From Acidobacteriaceae bacterium (lineage in GTDB: Bacteria > Acidobacteriota > Terriglobia > Terriglobales > Acidobacteriaceae): a stretch of DNA of 47,086 nt. Location: assembly GCA_030041305.1 (NCBI GenBank), contig JASHOC010000232.1, forward strand, positions 1 through 47,086, read 5' to 3'. Below the pieces are notes generated by a model. The model saw only the letters and a program-made list of their open reading frames with translations, had not been told where the DNA came from and ran no database searches. Below, one piece after another: positions 1-9,174 of this stretch. Both the position numbers and the translations under genes were made by a program. The stretch's first letter is position 1; the number at the start of each line of letters is the position of its first letter.

Positions 1-1
1 T

Positions 2-1804
2 CCACAATCATGGTGGGTTCAGATCTTGGTTCGCGTGCGACCGGATGTTTCCGATGCGCGAGCGCAAGCGGAACTTGACGCGGCGCTGCGGCAGGCCGCA
101 ATGCCAGTCTTAAAACGCACAGGTGATCTTGACAGGTTTCATCTGCGCTTGGAACCCGGCGACCGCGGATTGGACTATCTTCGAGGAAAATACGCACGGC
201 CGTCGTATGTGCTGCTTGCGCTTTCAGGGTTGGTTCTGCTGCTGGCCTGTCTCAATTTGGCCAATTTGCTCCTTGCGCGCTCCGCAACCAGGCAGCGTGA
301 ATTGAGCACACGGCTGGCGCTCGGAGCCAGCCACCTGAGCATCGCACGACAAATGTTGACCGAAAGCGTGCTGCTTTCGAGCCTGGGCGGAGCCATGGGA
401 CTATTCCTTGGTTATCTTGCCCGCAACGCGATCCTGGCGCTCTTAACCAAAGCTTCGGAGCCGCATCTGGTGCAAGCGCAGTTCGACTGGCGCGTACTTC
501 TGTTCGCTCTGGGAACCTCTTGCAGCGCCGGCGTTTTCTTCGGGCTGGCGCCGGCATGGCAAGCGATCCGGGTGGCTGGCCATGGCGGACTTCGGGAATC
601 GGGAGGCGCCACGGCCAATCGGCACAAGCTCTGGCTTGACAAGGGCCTTGTCCTCGGTCAGATCGCGCTGTCGGCGGTTTTGCTGATGGGGGCAGGGCTT
701 TTCGTGCATTCTCTGCTCAATATGGATCGGATTCCCCTCGGTTTTGACGAGAATCACATCCTCCTCTTCCGTCTCAGCCTTCCCCGCGCACGCTACGACG
801 ACGCCAAGATGACCAACTTCTTTGGGCGGTTGCAGCAAGAGCTTGCGTCGATCCCCGGAGTTCGTTCAGTGACGATCAGCAATATCGGCATCATCGGCGA
901 TGGGCATTCGGGATCGATTTTCCATGTCCTGGGCCGGCCGCAGGAAACGGATCCCGCCCGCGTTCAGAGTTTGCACGTGGGCCTGGACTTCTTTCAGACG
1001 CTCGAGATCCCCATCGTACAGGGGCGCGCATTCAACCACCAAGACAGCGCAACTTCCCCAAAGGTCGCAATCGTCAATCGCACCCTCGCGCGGAAGTTCT
1101 TTCCGGGCCAGAATCCGATCGGCAAGACGTTCGAAGTAGATCCCGAAGACGGCGATGGTCCGATTCAGATTGTGGGTATGGCAACCGATACGCGGTACGC
1201 GGATTTGCGCGAGGAAACTCCTCCGCTCTTCTATGTTCCCTACGTGCAAACCGTAAACGGGCCGGGCCGCGTGATGGTCGAACTCCGCACCAACGCGGGC
1301 CCGGCAAGCGTGCTGCCTGAAGTTCGGCGAGTCATCGAATCTCTCGATCGGGATGTGCCGATGGTTGATGTGCGCACCATGAAGGATCAGGTCCGGTCAA
1401 CTTTGGCGGATGAGCGCGCTCTTGCGCAGCTCGCCGGTGGTTTCAGCGTGCTGGCTCTCGTGCTTGCGGGCATCGGAATCTACGGCATCATGGCCTATGC
1501 AGTGAATACGCGAACCGCCGAAATCGGCTTGCGCATCGCTCTGGGGGCCCGCACCAGCCAGTTACTTTCTCGGGTGTTACGTGAGGCCTTCTGGCTGACC
1601 ACCGTGGGAGCCATCCTCGGAGTGAGCGCGGCGCTCTGGCTGGCGCGCTTCATTCAAGCCATGCTCTATGGGCTGGGAAAGATCGATGCGCTGACGATAG
1701 GAGGTGCAGCCGCTCTGTTGCTCTCCGTTTCGCTGTTGGCAGCCTTCGTTCCTGCCCGGCGAGCGTCCCGCATTGATCCCATTCGCGCCTTACGACATGA
1801 TTGA
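2..1804 (+). CDS. ABC transporter permease, MacB/FtsX (ADOP) type, 5' partial
   Basis: The frame is open to the left edge, so the gene starts outside the window; the first possible in-window start is the TTG at 26. The visible 600 residues show three membrane segments in the first third, a fourth near residue 215, a soluble periplasmic MacB-PCD-like domain (about 240-460), and a C-terminal FtsX domain with three membrane segments ending in a charged tail of the ARRASRIDPIRALRHD type. This is the architecture of the large acidobacterial duplicated-permease (ADOP) family, which belongs to MacB-like mechanotransmission ABC systems rather than classic importers. The N-terminal part is cut off and no ATPase is visible, so partner and substrate are unknown. 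Family assignment is strong; role is inference. Confidence 0.9.
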   Translation, partial: PQSWWVQILVRVRPDVSDARAQAELDAALRQAAMPVLKRTGDLDRFHLRLEPGDRGLDYLRGKYARPSYVLLALSGLVLLLACLNLANLLLARSATRQRELSTRLALGASHLSIARQMLTESVLLSSLGGAMGLFLGYLARNAILALLTKASEPHLVQAQFDWRVLLFALGTSCSAGVFFGLAPAWQAIRVAGHGGLRESGGATANRHKLWLDKGLVLGQIALSAVLLMGAGLFVHSLLNMDRIPLGFDENHILLFRLSLPRARYDDAKMTNFFGRLQQELASIPGVRSVTISNIGIIGDGHSGSIFHVLGRPQETDPARVQSLHVGLDFFQTLEIPIVQGRAFNHQDSATSPKVAIVNRTLARKFFPGQNPIGKTFEVDPEDGDGPIQIVGMATDTRYADLREETPPLFYVPYVQTVNGPGRVMVELRTNAGPASVLPEVRRVIESLDRDVPMVDVRTMKDQVRSTLADERALAQLAGGFSVLALVLAGIGIYGIMAYAVNTRTAEIGLRIALGARTSQLLSRVLREAFWLTTVGAILGVSAALWLARFIQAMLYGLGKIDALTIGGAAALLLSVSLLAAFVPARRASRIDPIRALRHD

Positions 1805-1901
1805 ATCGTGAGTGGCCCTTGTTCTAAGCTTTATCTTGTCCCGTTGATGCTTTGACCGCCCGCTTATTGCTCGGCCATTAGCTCACATAGTCATCTTCGA
1901 T

Positions 1902-1908
1902 AGGAGGT
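1902..1908 (+). promoter_or_regulatory. Shine-Dalgarno for the SelA-like gene
   Basis: AGGAGGT lies 11 bases before the ATG at 1920 and supports this start, which keeps the complete twin-arginine signal. No other gene lies in the 115-bp gap after the permease. Confidence 0.6.
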
Positions 1909-1919
1909 ATCGGTACACC

Positions 1920-3248
1920 ATGTTGCCTGAGCGGGAGTTCCATAATGACCTGAGTGACCGCCGATCGTTCATCAAACTGCTGGCTGCGGCCCCTCTCTTC
2001 GCCACCATCGGCGCGCGCAGCTTTGCCGCTACCGTAGCTGCTACCGCGAAGGCTGCTACTTCCAAAGGGTCCTCTCCCGGCAACATTTACACTCGCTTAG
2101 GTGTTCGGCCGCTGATTAATTGCTGCGGGCCTTGGACGAACATGACGTCCGCGCTCGAGCTGCCCGAGGTGCGCGCGGCTTGCGAAGAGGCAGCCCTCCA
2201 CTTCGTCAACCTGCTTGAGCTCCAGGATGCCGTCGGCCGTCGCCTCGCAGAACTTGCTGGCGCCGAAGCCGCCATGGTCACGTCCGGCTCTGCTGGCGCC
2301 ATCTCTTCGGCCACTGCGGGCTGCATTGCCGGCTCGGATCCGAAAAATATTTACCAATTACCCGACACCACCGGCATGAAGGGAGAGGTCATCATGCTCG
2401 GCGAACGCACCGGTTGGGACAGCTGCATCCGGCTCACTGGAGCTAAACTGGTCGTCGCTCCCACCGTAAACGATCTGCAGTCCGCCATTACGTCGCAGAC
2501 CGCCATGATCTACACCACTTGGGGGACGGACGAAATCCTTCAGAGTATCCTCAAGATCTCCAAGCCCGCCGGCGTCCCTGTCATGTTGGACCAGGCTTCG
2601 GCCATCCCCCCATTTTCGAATTACACCCGTCTGGCAAAGACGGGCGTCGATCTTTTTTGCTTCAGCGGCGGAAAGGGAATGCGCGGCCCGCAAGTCGCCG
2701 GGGTGTTATTAGGCCGCAAGGACCTTATCGAAGCGGCCCGGTACAATAGCAATCCCTGGGAAGGCTCCATTTGCCGGCCGATGAAGGTCGGCAAGGAAGA
2801 AATAATGGGTTGTCTCGCAGCCGTCGAGTACTGGTCCAAGGCTGACATTGCGGCCATTAACAAAAATTGGCAGCGCCAGGTGGAGCGCATCGCAACCTTA
2901 GTGGAGACAGTACCAGGAGTCCATGCAACGATCGTGACCCCGCCCACGGAGGAGGAGGACAGTTGGCCCCTGCTCACGATATCGTGGGACGAACAGAAAT
3001 TTGGTTTGACGGTGGATCAATGCGCCCAGCAGTTGCGGGAGGGCACACCTCGCATTGAGGTGCCGTCAAGCGCCAATCGTGAAGGTGTTCTGGCCAGAAT
3101 CGGACTCACTGAGTCGGGCAAGCCGATACCAGCAGGCCTTCCCAATCGTCTGCAAATCAAGTCTCTGACCCTCCAGCCAGGCGACGAGCTCATCGTAGGC
3201 AATCGCCTGCGCCAGATTCTCGCCAAGGCTCGCAAACAATCCGCGTGA
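1920..3248 (+). CDS. Tat-exported SelA-like PLP-dependent enzyme
   Basis: A 442-residue protein of the SelA / aminotransferase class V fold group, the family that also contains D-glucosaminate-6-phosphate ammonia-lyase (DgaE). The N-terminus has a twin-arginine signal (SDRRSFIKLL, residues 12-21) followed by a hydrophobic, Ala-rich h-region, so export of the folded, cofactor-loaded enzyme is expected. The PLP lysine is very likely K252 in FSGGKGMRGPQ, the SelA-type signature. The family-typical LGVRPLINCCG start of the catalytic domain is near residue 60. No selenoprotein machinery is nearby, so selenium transfer is unlikely; a PLP-dependent ammonia-lyase or aldolase role on an amino acid or amino sugar is inferred. 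It is followed by a truncated copy of itself and by an exported RidA protein, which fits chemistry that releases enamines. Confidence 0.88.
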   Translation: MLPEREFHNDLSDRRSFIKLLAAAPLFATIGARSFAATVAATAKAATSKGSSPGNIYTRLGVRPLINCCGPWTNMTSALELPEVRAACEEAALHFVNLLELQDAVGRRLAELAGAEAAMVTSGSAGAISSATAGCIAGSDPKNIYQLPDTTGMKGEVIMLGERTGWDSCIRLTGAKLVVAPTVNDLQSAITSQTAMIYTTWGTDEILQSILKISKPAGVPVMLDQASAIPPFSNYTRLAKTGVDLFCFSGGKGMRGPQVAGVLLGRKDLIEAARYNSNPWEGSICRPMKVGKEEIMGCLAAVEYWSKADIAAINKNWQRQVERIATLVETVPGVHATIVTPPTEEEDSWPLLTISWDEQKFGLTVDQCAQQLREGTPRIEVPSSANREGVLARIGLTESGKPIPAGLPNRLQIKSLTLQPGDELIVGNRLRQILAKARKQSA

Positions 3249-3566
3249 GCCGGTTCTTCCCGTGATCATGAGTCATGAGGAGATTTTTGCCGGAGGAGAT
3301 TGGTTGCATTCGGAGACAATGCACCGAATTTTGTAATCTTCGACAGGCGCACAGGTGCTTCTTTATGGCGCTCCGATGTTGGACAAACATCCCATGCGTC
3401 CCCTATGGTTATGTCGTGAAGGGGAAGCAAAGCTTCGCTTTCACCGCCGGGGACGATGTGTTCGCCTCCGCTTTGTCATAACTCATAGAAAGCAAAGTTC
3501 AATCCCGCCGGTAATCATGGTCCCGCACTCTAAAGGTGGTGATTTCGTGACGCTCAACCCTTTATC
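3249..3566. other. Gene-free spacer upstream of the truncated SelA-like copy
   Basis: About 320 bases between the intact SelA-like gene and the point where homology of the second copy begins. Short open frames run through it but none resembles the missing N-terminal half of the duplicated gene. I see no promoter or hairpin of note. It probably holds unrelated or fully decayed sequence left by the rearrangement that truncated the second copy. Confidence 0.5.
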
Positions 3567-4101
3567 ACTCATCGATGCGGCCCTGGCGAATGCCAGTTCC
3601 TGGGAAGGCGCTGTATGCCGGCCCATGAAAGTCGGTAAGGAAGAGATTATGGGTATGCTCGCAGCAGTTGATTATTGGTCGCATGCGGACCTGGCGGCGA
3701 TCGGTAAAGAATCGCAGAACCGCCTGGCGCGCATCGCGAAATTAGTTGAAACAGTGCCGGGAGTGACCACATCCACCATGATCCGGCATACCGACACCAT
3801 GTATCCGGTTCTTATTGTTAAGTGGGATGAATCGCAATTTGGCTTGACGGTGGATCAATGCGCCCAGCAGATGCGGAAGGGAGATCCACGCTTCGAAGTG
3901 TGGACGAATAGCAATCCCGGCGGGGTTAAGTACGAGAAACCACCGGAGACTCCTCATCCGGAGGTTTTCCGGATTGACACCATGACTCTGCAACCCGGTG
4001 AGGACTTGATTGTCGGCAATCGCCTGCGCCAGAAACTTGACGAGCACGCAAACAATCTGCGTGAACGTGTCCTAAAACTAGCCGTTAAATACCGGTTTTA
4101 G
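3567..4101 (+). pseudogene. 5'-truncated second SelA-like PLP enzyme
   Basis: From about 3567 the frame encodes the C-terminal 175 residues of a close relative of the 1920-3248 protein. The two share the WEG(S/A)(I/V)CRPMKVGKEEIMG block, FGLTVDQCAQQ and the LQPGE/DELIVGNRLRQ end. The N-terminal 250 or so residues, including the PLP lysine and the export signal, are absent. The frame continues upstream to 3355, but that part does not resemble the family. The copy therefore cannot bind PLP and is best read as the remnant of a tandem duplication followed by deletion. The C-terminal block is well preserved without stops, so decay is recent or some constraint remains. Confidence 0.8.
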
Positions 4102-4149
4102 CGCCAATCAATAGCGGAGGGGCTCTGGATTTTCACAAGGAGGAACCAA

Positions 4150-5382
4150 GTGAAACAATTGCTGAAGCGCTCGGCTCTTCCCATATTTTTATCGTTCACT
4201 CTGCTTGGCGAAATGGGATGGGCGCAAGCCGGTGCATTGAAGGTCATTAGTCCGGGAGGCTCCAACAATTCAACGACGGCGTCGAGTCCCGGAATTCTGG
4301 CCCATAACACACTCTATGTATCTGGAGAGGACGGTCGCAATCCTGACGGTAGCCTACCGAAGGCCTTTGAGCAGGAGGTGAGCCAGGCCCTGCGCAGTGT
4401 GCAAGGCGTGCTGCAGGCGGCGGGAATGGAGTTTAAAGATCTGGCCTCAATGAATATCTATGTCAAGAATCGTGACGGCATTGAGACGCTGAATAATGTT
4501 TATTGGAAAATAATTGGCAATGATCCTCCCGCAAGGACCGTACTGGTCGTCGCCGATCTTCCCAATGGAGAGAACATCGAGATCAACGCCATCGCCGTGA
4601 ATGCCAGCCACCGACAGGCAATTCACCCGGAAGGATGGCCACGAGGACAGCATATTGATCCAGCGGGAATTCAAATGGATGACGTACTCTATTTGTCTGC
4701 TCAAGGCGGCGATGATCCTCTGACGGGAAAGCAGGCGACGGATTTTGGCGCGGAGGTAAAGCAGGCTCTCGATAATGTTGCTACCGTGCTGAAGACCGCG
4801 GGTATGAGCATGGCGAATGTTGTATGGGTAAATCCCTATATGAGCAGCACAGGCGCGCAAGAGAGGGTGATGAACCGAACCTATGCAACGTACTTTGAAT
4901 TGGGGAATGCTCCGGGACGGGGCACATTTACGGTGATGAAGCTTTCGAACCCTAGCCATATCGTGTTTAGTTGCATTGCCGGTGCAGATTTGTCTAAGCG
5001 CAAGGTTGTACGGCCTAAGAATGAGAGGCCCAGCCCGACCGCCAGCCCCGGGGTTCTTTATGGCGATACTCTTTATCTCTCGGCGAAAGACGCCTACGTG
5101 CCGGCTTTGGGAATTATTTCGCCTGACCTGGATATACAGACAAAGCTTTCGATGCGGAATCTGCTGGATGGATTGCAGGAAGCTGATATGGATTTTACGA
5201 ATGTGGTTTCTTCCACGGTGTACCTGAGAGATATCAAGGATTTAGATCCGCTCAACTCGATTTATGGAAAGTTTTTCAATGGCGCTTTGCCCGCCCAAAC
5301 AGTTTTGCAGCAGAATCAGGACACGAAAGACATTGATACAGAGCAGATTTCAATAATTGCCGTCGGATCGCAGAATCCTTGA
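4150..5382 (+). CDS. Exported protein with three tandem RidA-like domains
   Basis: A 410-residue protein starting at GTG 4150, preceded by AAGGAGG at 4137-4143. Residues 1-26 form a Sec-type signal peptide ending near GWAQA. Three RidA/YjgF/UK114-like repeats follow (about 35-155, 155-280 and 285-408), each with a SPGILAHNTLYVSG-like opening and an alternating sheet/helix pattern. RidA proteins hydrolyse reactive enamines/imines such as 2-aminoacrylate released by PLP enzymes, using a conserved arginine. Domain 1 keeps it in PPARTVLVV, domain 2 has a shifted GRGTFTV, and domain 3 reads PAQTVL and lacks it. Probably one or two domains are active and the third is structural. Position 48 bases after the SelA-like remnant suggests an original operon. 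Family is clear; substrate is inferred. Confidence 0.85.
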   Translation: MKQLLKRSALPIFLSFTLLGEMGWAQAGALKVISPGGSNNSTTASSPGILAHNTLYVSGEDGRNPDGSLPKAFEQEVSQALRSVQGVLQAAGMEFKDLASMNIYVKNRDGIETLNNVYWKIIGNDPPARTVLVVADLPNGENIEINAIAVNASHRQAIHPEGWPRGQHIDPAGIQMDDVLYLSAQGGDDPLTGKQATDFGAEVKQALDNVATVLKTAGMSMANVVWVNPYMSSTGAQERVMNRTYATYFELGNAPGRGTFTVMKLSNPSHIVFSCIAGADLSKRKVVRPKNERPSPTASPGVLYGDTLYLSAKDAYVPALGIISPDLDIQTKLSMRNLLDGLQEADMDFTNVVSSTVYLRDIKDLDPLNSIYGKFFNGALPAQTVLQQNQDTKDIDTEQISIIAVGSQNP

Positions 5383-5603
5383 GGGATAGCTGTTCCGTTT
5401 TTCCGTTCTAGATAAACTTGAGTCGATTCTGGTTTGGATGGAAAGAAGGGGCTCCCACATATGAGGGACAATTTTGCCTCGCATCGGGAAATCCATTTTC
5501 AGTACTGCTCGAATCCGGCACGATGCCACCGGACCACAGTTTCGGGTCGAACGATGGCGCCAGCATGCTTCGCCGTGCCGCGGTATCGAGTTGTGGTCAT
5601 GCT

Positions 5604-6284
5604 CTAAGCTCTAAATTGCTTTCTTTGCTCCATCATTCCATTCTTCAACAGGCCGACCGTGTAGGCGAAGTCATTCAGCAGCGTCGCCAGCGTTTTAGAA
5701 AGATCCCGAAATTCCTTTGTCGTCAGGCTGTTGAATAGCTGGTCGTTCACCTGTTGGCGCTCCGGCCCAACTCGCCGCACCAGTGCTTCTCCCTTCGGCG
5801 TAAGACGAAGCAACACACCGCGTCCGTCGCCCGGATTCGGACGCTTGCTCACCAGCCCAGCCTGTTCCAGATTCCCAGCCTCACTGGTTATGAAAGCCGT
5901 GCTCACATCCAGGCGCTTCGCGACATCGCTCACGCGGATGCCGCCCGCATTTTGATAATTGGCCAAGACCATCGCAATGTTGTATTGTGGCGAAGTCAGG
6001 CCGACGATTGACGCCAGATGCGCACGCGCCATCTCAAGCGTTGCCGCCAGCGCCGAGAAGTCATACAGCAGCTGCCGGAACCGGTGATCCGTCGTTCCGC
6101 CGTCGTCCAACAGCTCGACGCGCGTAGCTGAAAGTGGAAGACGGAAAACTCGTCCGGCCACTTTGGCGATTTTTGACTTTGGCTTGTGGCCGATTGCAGC
6201 CGCGTGTTTGCGCGCAACGGCTTCGCTCCCACCGGGTCGATTTCTAGTTGAGCGACTCTTGATTTCACCGGATGGGGTGTTCAT
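5604..6284 (-). CDS. MarR-family transcriptional regulator
   Basis: A 226-residue protein with a basic, low-complexity N-terminal extension of about 65 residues, then a MarR winged helix-turn-helix domain: dimerisation helix (HRFRQLLYDFSALAATLEMA), recognition region near IRVSDVAKRLDVSTAFITSEAGNLEQAGLV, and the wing NPGDGRGVLLRLTPKGEALV. MarR proteins usually repress a divergent operon and are released by a phenolic ligand. It is transcribed away from the HpaB-like operon at 6412 with a 127-bp shared intergenic region, the classic arrangement for local control of aromatic catabolism. The start is uncertain because of the long extension; a start inside it is possible. Confidence 0.88.
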   Translation of the reverse strand: MNTPSGEIKSRSTRNRPGGSEAVARKHAAAIGHKPKSKIAKVAGRVFRLPLSATRVELLDDGGTTDHRFRQLLYDFSALAATLEMARAHLASIVGLTSPQYNIAMVLANYQNAGGIRVSDVAKRLDVSTAFITSEAGNLEQAGLVSKRPNPGDGRGVLLRLTPKGEALVRRVGPERQQVNDQLFNSLTTKEFRDLSKTLATLLNDFAYTVGLLKNGMMEQRKQFRA

Positions 6285-6331
6285 TTTTTACGTCCGCCTC
6301 GCAGGTTTCATAATAAACTTACTTAACCTAC

Positions 6332-6361
6332 TTGACTACCTCATTTCGTGCTTTGTATGCT
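6332..6361 (+). promoter_or_regulatory. Candidate promoter of the HpaB-like operon with repeated motif
   Basis: TTGACT at 6332-6337 and TATGCT at 6356-6361 are separated by 18 bases and lie 50 bases before the ATG at 6412. The stretch just upstream and across the -35 box contains a direct repeat (TACTTAACC then TACTTGACT, 6320-6337), a plausible binding site for the divergent MarR protein. Boxes are read by eye and binding is inference. Confidence 0.4.
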
Positions 6362-6411
6362 GCAAGGAACTTTAGTAGGGGGTCGATACCTCGTCCTAAG
6401 AATGGAGAACC

Positions 6412-7875
6412 ATGCCGAAGAACGGGGAACAATATCTGGCCAGCCTGAGAGATGGCCGAGCCTTTTACCTGGATGGCGCTTTGGTCCAGAACCATGTGGA
6501 CCACCCGGCATTTCGCGCCAGCATTCGCTCCGTTGCGGCCATGTACGCCTATCAGGCGAAGCCGGAAAACCTCCGCAAGATGACTTTTCCCTCTCCCACC
6601 ACCGGTGAAGCGGTCAGCCGCATCTGGCAGCTGCCCACCTCCTACGCGGAACTGGTCGAACGGCGTGGCGCCCTCGAGGCTTGGGCAAACCTCACCTACG
6701 GGTTTCTCGGCAGATCGCCGGATCATGTCGCCTCGGCGCTCTCCGGAATGTACATGGGGCTCGACCTTTACCGCGCGCATGGCGAGAAGTACGCCCATGC
6801 ACTTTCCTCCTACTTCGAATTTGCTCGCGACCACGACCTCTATCTCACCTACGCCATCATCAGTCCGCAGGCCGATCGCAGCAAGAGCGCGGGCGAGCAG
6901 GCGAATGAGTTTGTGGCTGCGGGCGTAGTGGATGAGGATGCCGAGGGCATTACTCTGCAAGGGGCGAAGATGCTGGCCACTGCCTGCCCCATGGCGAATG
7001 AGGTGATGATTGCCGCCATCCAGCCGCTCAAGCCGGGCGAGGAGAAATATAGCTTCACCGCAATGGTGCCGATGAACGCCAAGGGCCTTAAGCTGCTCTC
7101 ACGCAAGTCATACGAGGCGGCAGCCCTCACACCCTTCGACAATCCCTTGTCCTCTATCTTCGATGAAAACGACAGCGTGCTTTATTTCGACTCCGTAAAG
7201 GTGCCATGGAACAGGGTCTTTGTGCATAACGATGTTGCCATGGCTGCGGCGCAGTGGCACTCCATGCCAACCCACGTCTACCAGAACTACCAGTGCCAGA
7301 TTCGTCTCATGGTGAAAATGTGCTTTCTGCTGGGTCTGGCGCGCAGAATCACGGAAATTAACGGCGTGATCGGAATTCCGGCGGTGCGTGAGACGCTGGG
7401 CCAGATGGCTGCCGAAGTTTCAATGGTCGAAGGGCTTGTCGAAGCCATGGAGATCAGCGGCTCGTTCTACGGCAAATACTTTATGCCCAATCCACGCCGG
7501 CTTTATTCAGCCATGGTGTTGACCCAGCAGCTCTATCCCAAATTCGTGCAGCAGTTGCGTGAACTGTCGGGCGGCGGCATGATTATGCTGCCGTCTTCGG
7601 CGAGCGACTTTGCCAACCCGGAGATTGCCGGATACATTCGCAAAACCCAGCTATCGCCCGCAACTGACTCGCTTGGCCGGGTAAAGCTGTTCAAGTTGGC
7701 CTGGGACGCGGTTGGTTCGGAATTCGGTTCGCGTCATCTGCAATATGAAATGTTCTATGCCGGCGCAAACATGGTCACCCGCGGACACGCTTTTCGGACC
7801 TGGGATTGGGACCGGGCCACCGGCATGGTCGACCGATTCATGTCAACTTATTGTGCGCAGGACGCAAAAGGATAA
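6412..7875 (+). CDS. HpaB-like flavin-dependent monooxygenase, oxygenase component
   Basis: A 487-residue protein of the 4-hydroxyphenylacetate 3-monooxygenase large-component (HpaB/PvcC) family, close to the usual length. Family features include the GEQYLASLRDGRAFYLDG start, a mid-protein LDLYRAHGEKY / LTYAIISPQADRSK region, VKVPWNRVF, and a C-terminal GSRHLQYEMFYAGAN block. These enzymes use FADH2 supplied by a separate reductase to hydroxylate phenols; related members act on heteroaromatics. The ATG at 6412 is preceded by GGAGAA. The flavin reductase starts nine bases downstream, giving a complete two-component system. The exact substrate cannot be read from sequence, so no gene symbol is given. 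Confidence 0.88.
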   Translation: MPKNGEQYLASLRDGRAFYLDGALVQNHVDHPAFRASIRSVAAMYAYQAKPENLRKMTFPSPTTGEAVSRIWQLPTSYAELVERRGALEAWANLTYGFLGRSPDHVASALSGMYMGLDLYRAHGEKYAHALSSYFEFARDHDLYLTYAIISPQADRSKSAGEQANEFVAAGVVDEDAEGITLQGAKMLATACPMANEVMIAAIQPLKPGEEKYSFTAMVPMNAKGLKLLSRKSYEAAALTPFDNPLSSIFDENDSVLYFDSVKVPWNRVFVHNDVAMAAAQWHSMPTHVYQNYQCQIRLMVKMCFLLGLARRITEINGVIGIPAVRETLGQMAAEVSMVEGLVEAMEISGSFYGKYFMPNPRRLYSAMVLTQQLYPKFVQQLRELSGGGMIMLPSSASDFANPEIAGYIRKTQLSPATDSLGRVKLFKLAWDAVGSEFGSRHLQYEMFYAGANMVTRGHAFRTWDWDRATGMVDRFMSTYCAQDAKG

Positions 7876-7884
7876 TGGAGGCAT

Positions 7885-8448
7885 ATGGCGGAGATCGATA
7901 CACGCAGCTTGCGCGACGTGCTCGGATGCTATGCTACCGGTGTCGCGGTCATCGCCACGCGCACAGCCGCTCTGCAGCATGTGGGCGTGACGGTCAATTC
8001 ATTCTCATCGTTATCCCTCGATCCTCCGCTGGTCCTGTTTTCGCTGGTGAAAACGGCCGGAGTCCTCACCCACTTCCAGCAGGCGGCGCACTTCAGCGTT
8101 AATATCCTTTCGCACAAACAGGAGACGCTCTCGAACATGTTTGCCCGCCCCTCCACAGCCTCATGGAGTTCGGTGGACTATGTCGACGGAGAAGACGGCT
8201 GCGCTTTGCTCGCCGGCTGTCTTGCCCAGTTGGAGTGCCGCCGTCAGGAGGAGATTGATGGCGGCGACCATCGTATCTTCATGGGCGCCGTAGTCCGCTA
8301 CCATCTTTTCGCGCCTGCGCATCCGCTTCTGTTCTATCGCGGGCGATATGGAACGTATGCACGCAATGAGTGGGACATTGCGCCGCCGCCGAGCAGCACA
8401 CTCTCAGATTTCACGGTCTCTGATCCCACTGCGCCTGGCTGGGGATGA
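7885..8448 (+). CDS. Flavin reductase component (HpaC-like)
   Basis: A 187-residue flavin-reductase-domain protein. Diagnostic parts are the LRDVLGCYATGVAVIATR start (FMN/FAD-binding split barrel), GVTVNSFSSLSLDPPLVLFSL, the FSVNILSHKQE strand, and a late HRIFMGAVVRYH segment with the family's conserved histidine. It should reduce free flavin with NAD(P)H and pass it to the HpaB-like oxygenase encoded just upstream. A GGAG sits at 7875-7878, and the nine-base spacing implies co-transcription. The C-terminal 25 residues past the domain are variable. Confidence 0.88.
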   Translation: MAEIDTRSLRDVLGCYATGVAVIATRTAALQHVGVTVNSFSSLSLDPPLVLFSLVKTAGVLTHFQQAAHFSVNILSHKQETLSNMFARPSTASWSSVDYVDGEDGCALLAGCLAQLECRRQEEIDGGDHRIFMGAVVRYHLFAPAHPLLFYRGRYGTYARNEWDIAPPPSSTLSDFTVSDPTAPGWG

Positions 8449-8487
8449 GTTGCACTCTGAACGCCCATATCTATACGGGAAATTGGT

Positions 8488-9165
8488 ATGCAGACAATCG
8501 AATTCGGTATTGATGGGAATCATCGATGGGTCGAGATACGCGACCTTGTCATTGCGGGCTGGACCGGACGTGACGCGGAGACGGTGGAGCGCCATATCGC
8601 GGAGCTGGAGGCAATCGGCGTTGCACGCCCCCGTACTGTACCCTGCTTTTATCGCGTCGGCGCAAATCTTCTGACGACCGCGACTCACCTCGACTTTACG
8701 GGACCTGACAGCAGCGGCGAAGTTGAGTTTGTCCTGCTCTCCCTGCCCGAAGGCCTGTTTGTCGGAGTAGGATCCGACCACACCGACCGCAAGGTTGAGG
8801 CTTACGGCATTACCGTATCGAAACAAATGTGCTCCAAACCTGTTTCCCGGGAGTTGTGGGCTTTCGCAGATGTTCAGGACCACTGGGACAGCCTCATTCT
8901 GCGCTCCTGGGTGACTCGCGATAACAAGACTGAGCTTTATCAAGAGGGCCGTGTTACAAGCATGTTGCCTCCGCTGGATTTGATCGCTCGCTACACAGGC
9001 GGCCATGGCCAACTTCCAGTCGGCGCCGTGATGTACTGCGGCACGATCCCGCTCCTTACTAAGATGGGCTCCGCCGGGAGCTTTGAGATGGAACTTCAGG
9101 ACCCCGCGCTTGGCCGCAGCCTGCGTCATAGTTATGCCTCGCGTGAACTGCCATATAACGATTGA
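8488..9165 (+). CDS. DUF2848 family protein
   Basis: A 225-residue protein that matches the DUF2848 pattern as I recall it: an N-terminal strand/helix part with DLVIAGWTGRD and a helical HIAELEAIGV segment, then PRTVPCFYRVGANLLTT, GVGSDHTDRKVEAYGI and a C-terminal GDVMYCGT-like block (here GAVMYCGTIPLLTKMG). DUF2848 proteins are distantly fumarylacetoacetase-like in overall layout and are often next to catabolic amidases and decarboxylases. The conserved acidic and histidine residues in GSDHTDRKVE suggest a metal site, which is inference. It lies inside the HpaBC-like operon, 39 bases after the reductase, so a role in breaking down the oxidised product is plausible. No biochemical function is known to me. 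Confidence 0.75.
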   Translation: MQTIEFGIDGNHRWVEIRDLVIAGWTGRDAETVERHIAELEAIGVARPRTVPCFYRVGANLLTTATHLDFTGPDSSGEVEFVLLSLPEGLFVGVGSDHTDRKVEAYGITVSKQMCSKPVSRELWAFADVQDHWDSLILRSWVTRDNKTELYQEGRVTSMLPPLDLIARYTGGHGQLPVGAVMYCGTIPLLTKMGSAGSFEMELQDPALGRSLRHSYASRELPYND

Positions 9166-9174
9166 GAGGTCGAG

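Noticed and set aside
1920..3248. True selenocysteine synthase (selA)
   Set aside because: Tat signal, no selB/selC/selD or SECIS nearby, and pairing with RidA; the SelA-like fold is better read as another PLP enzyme.
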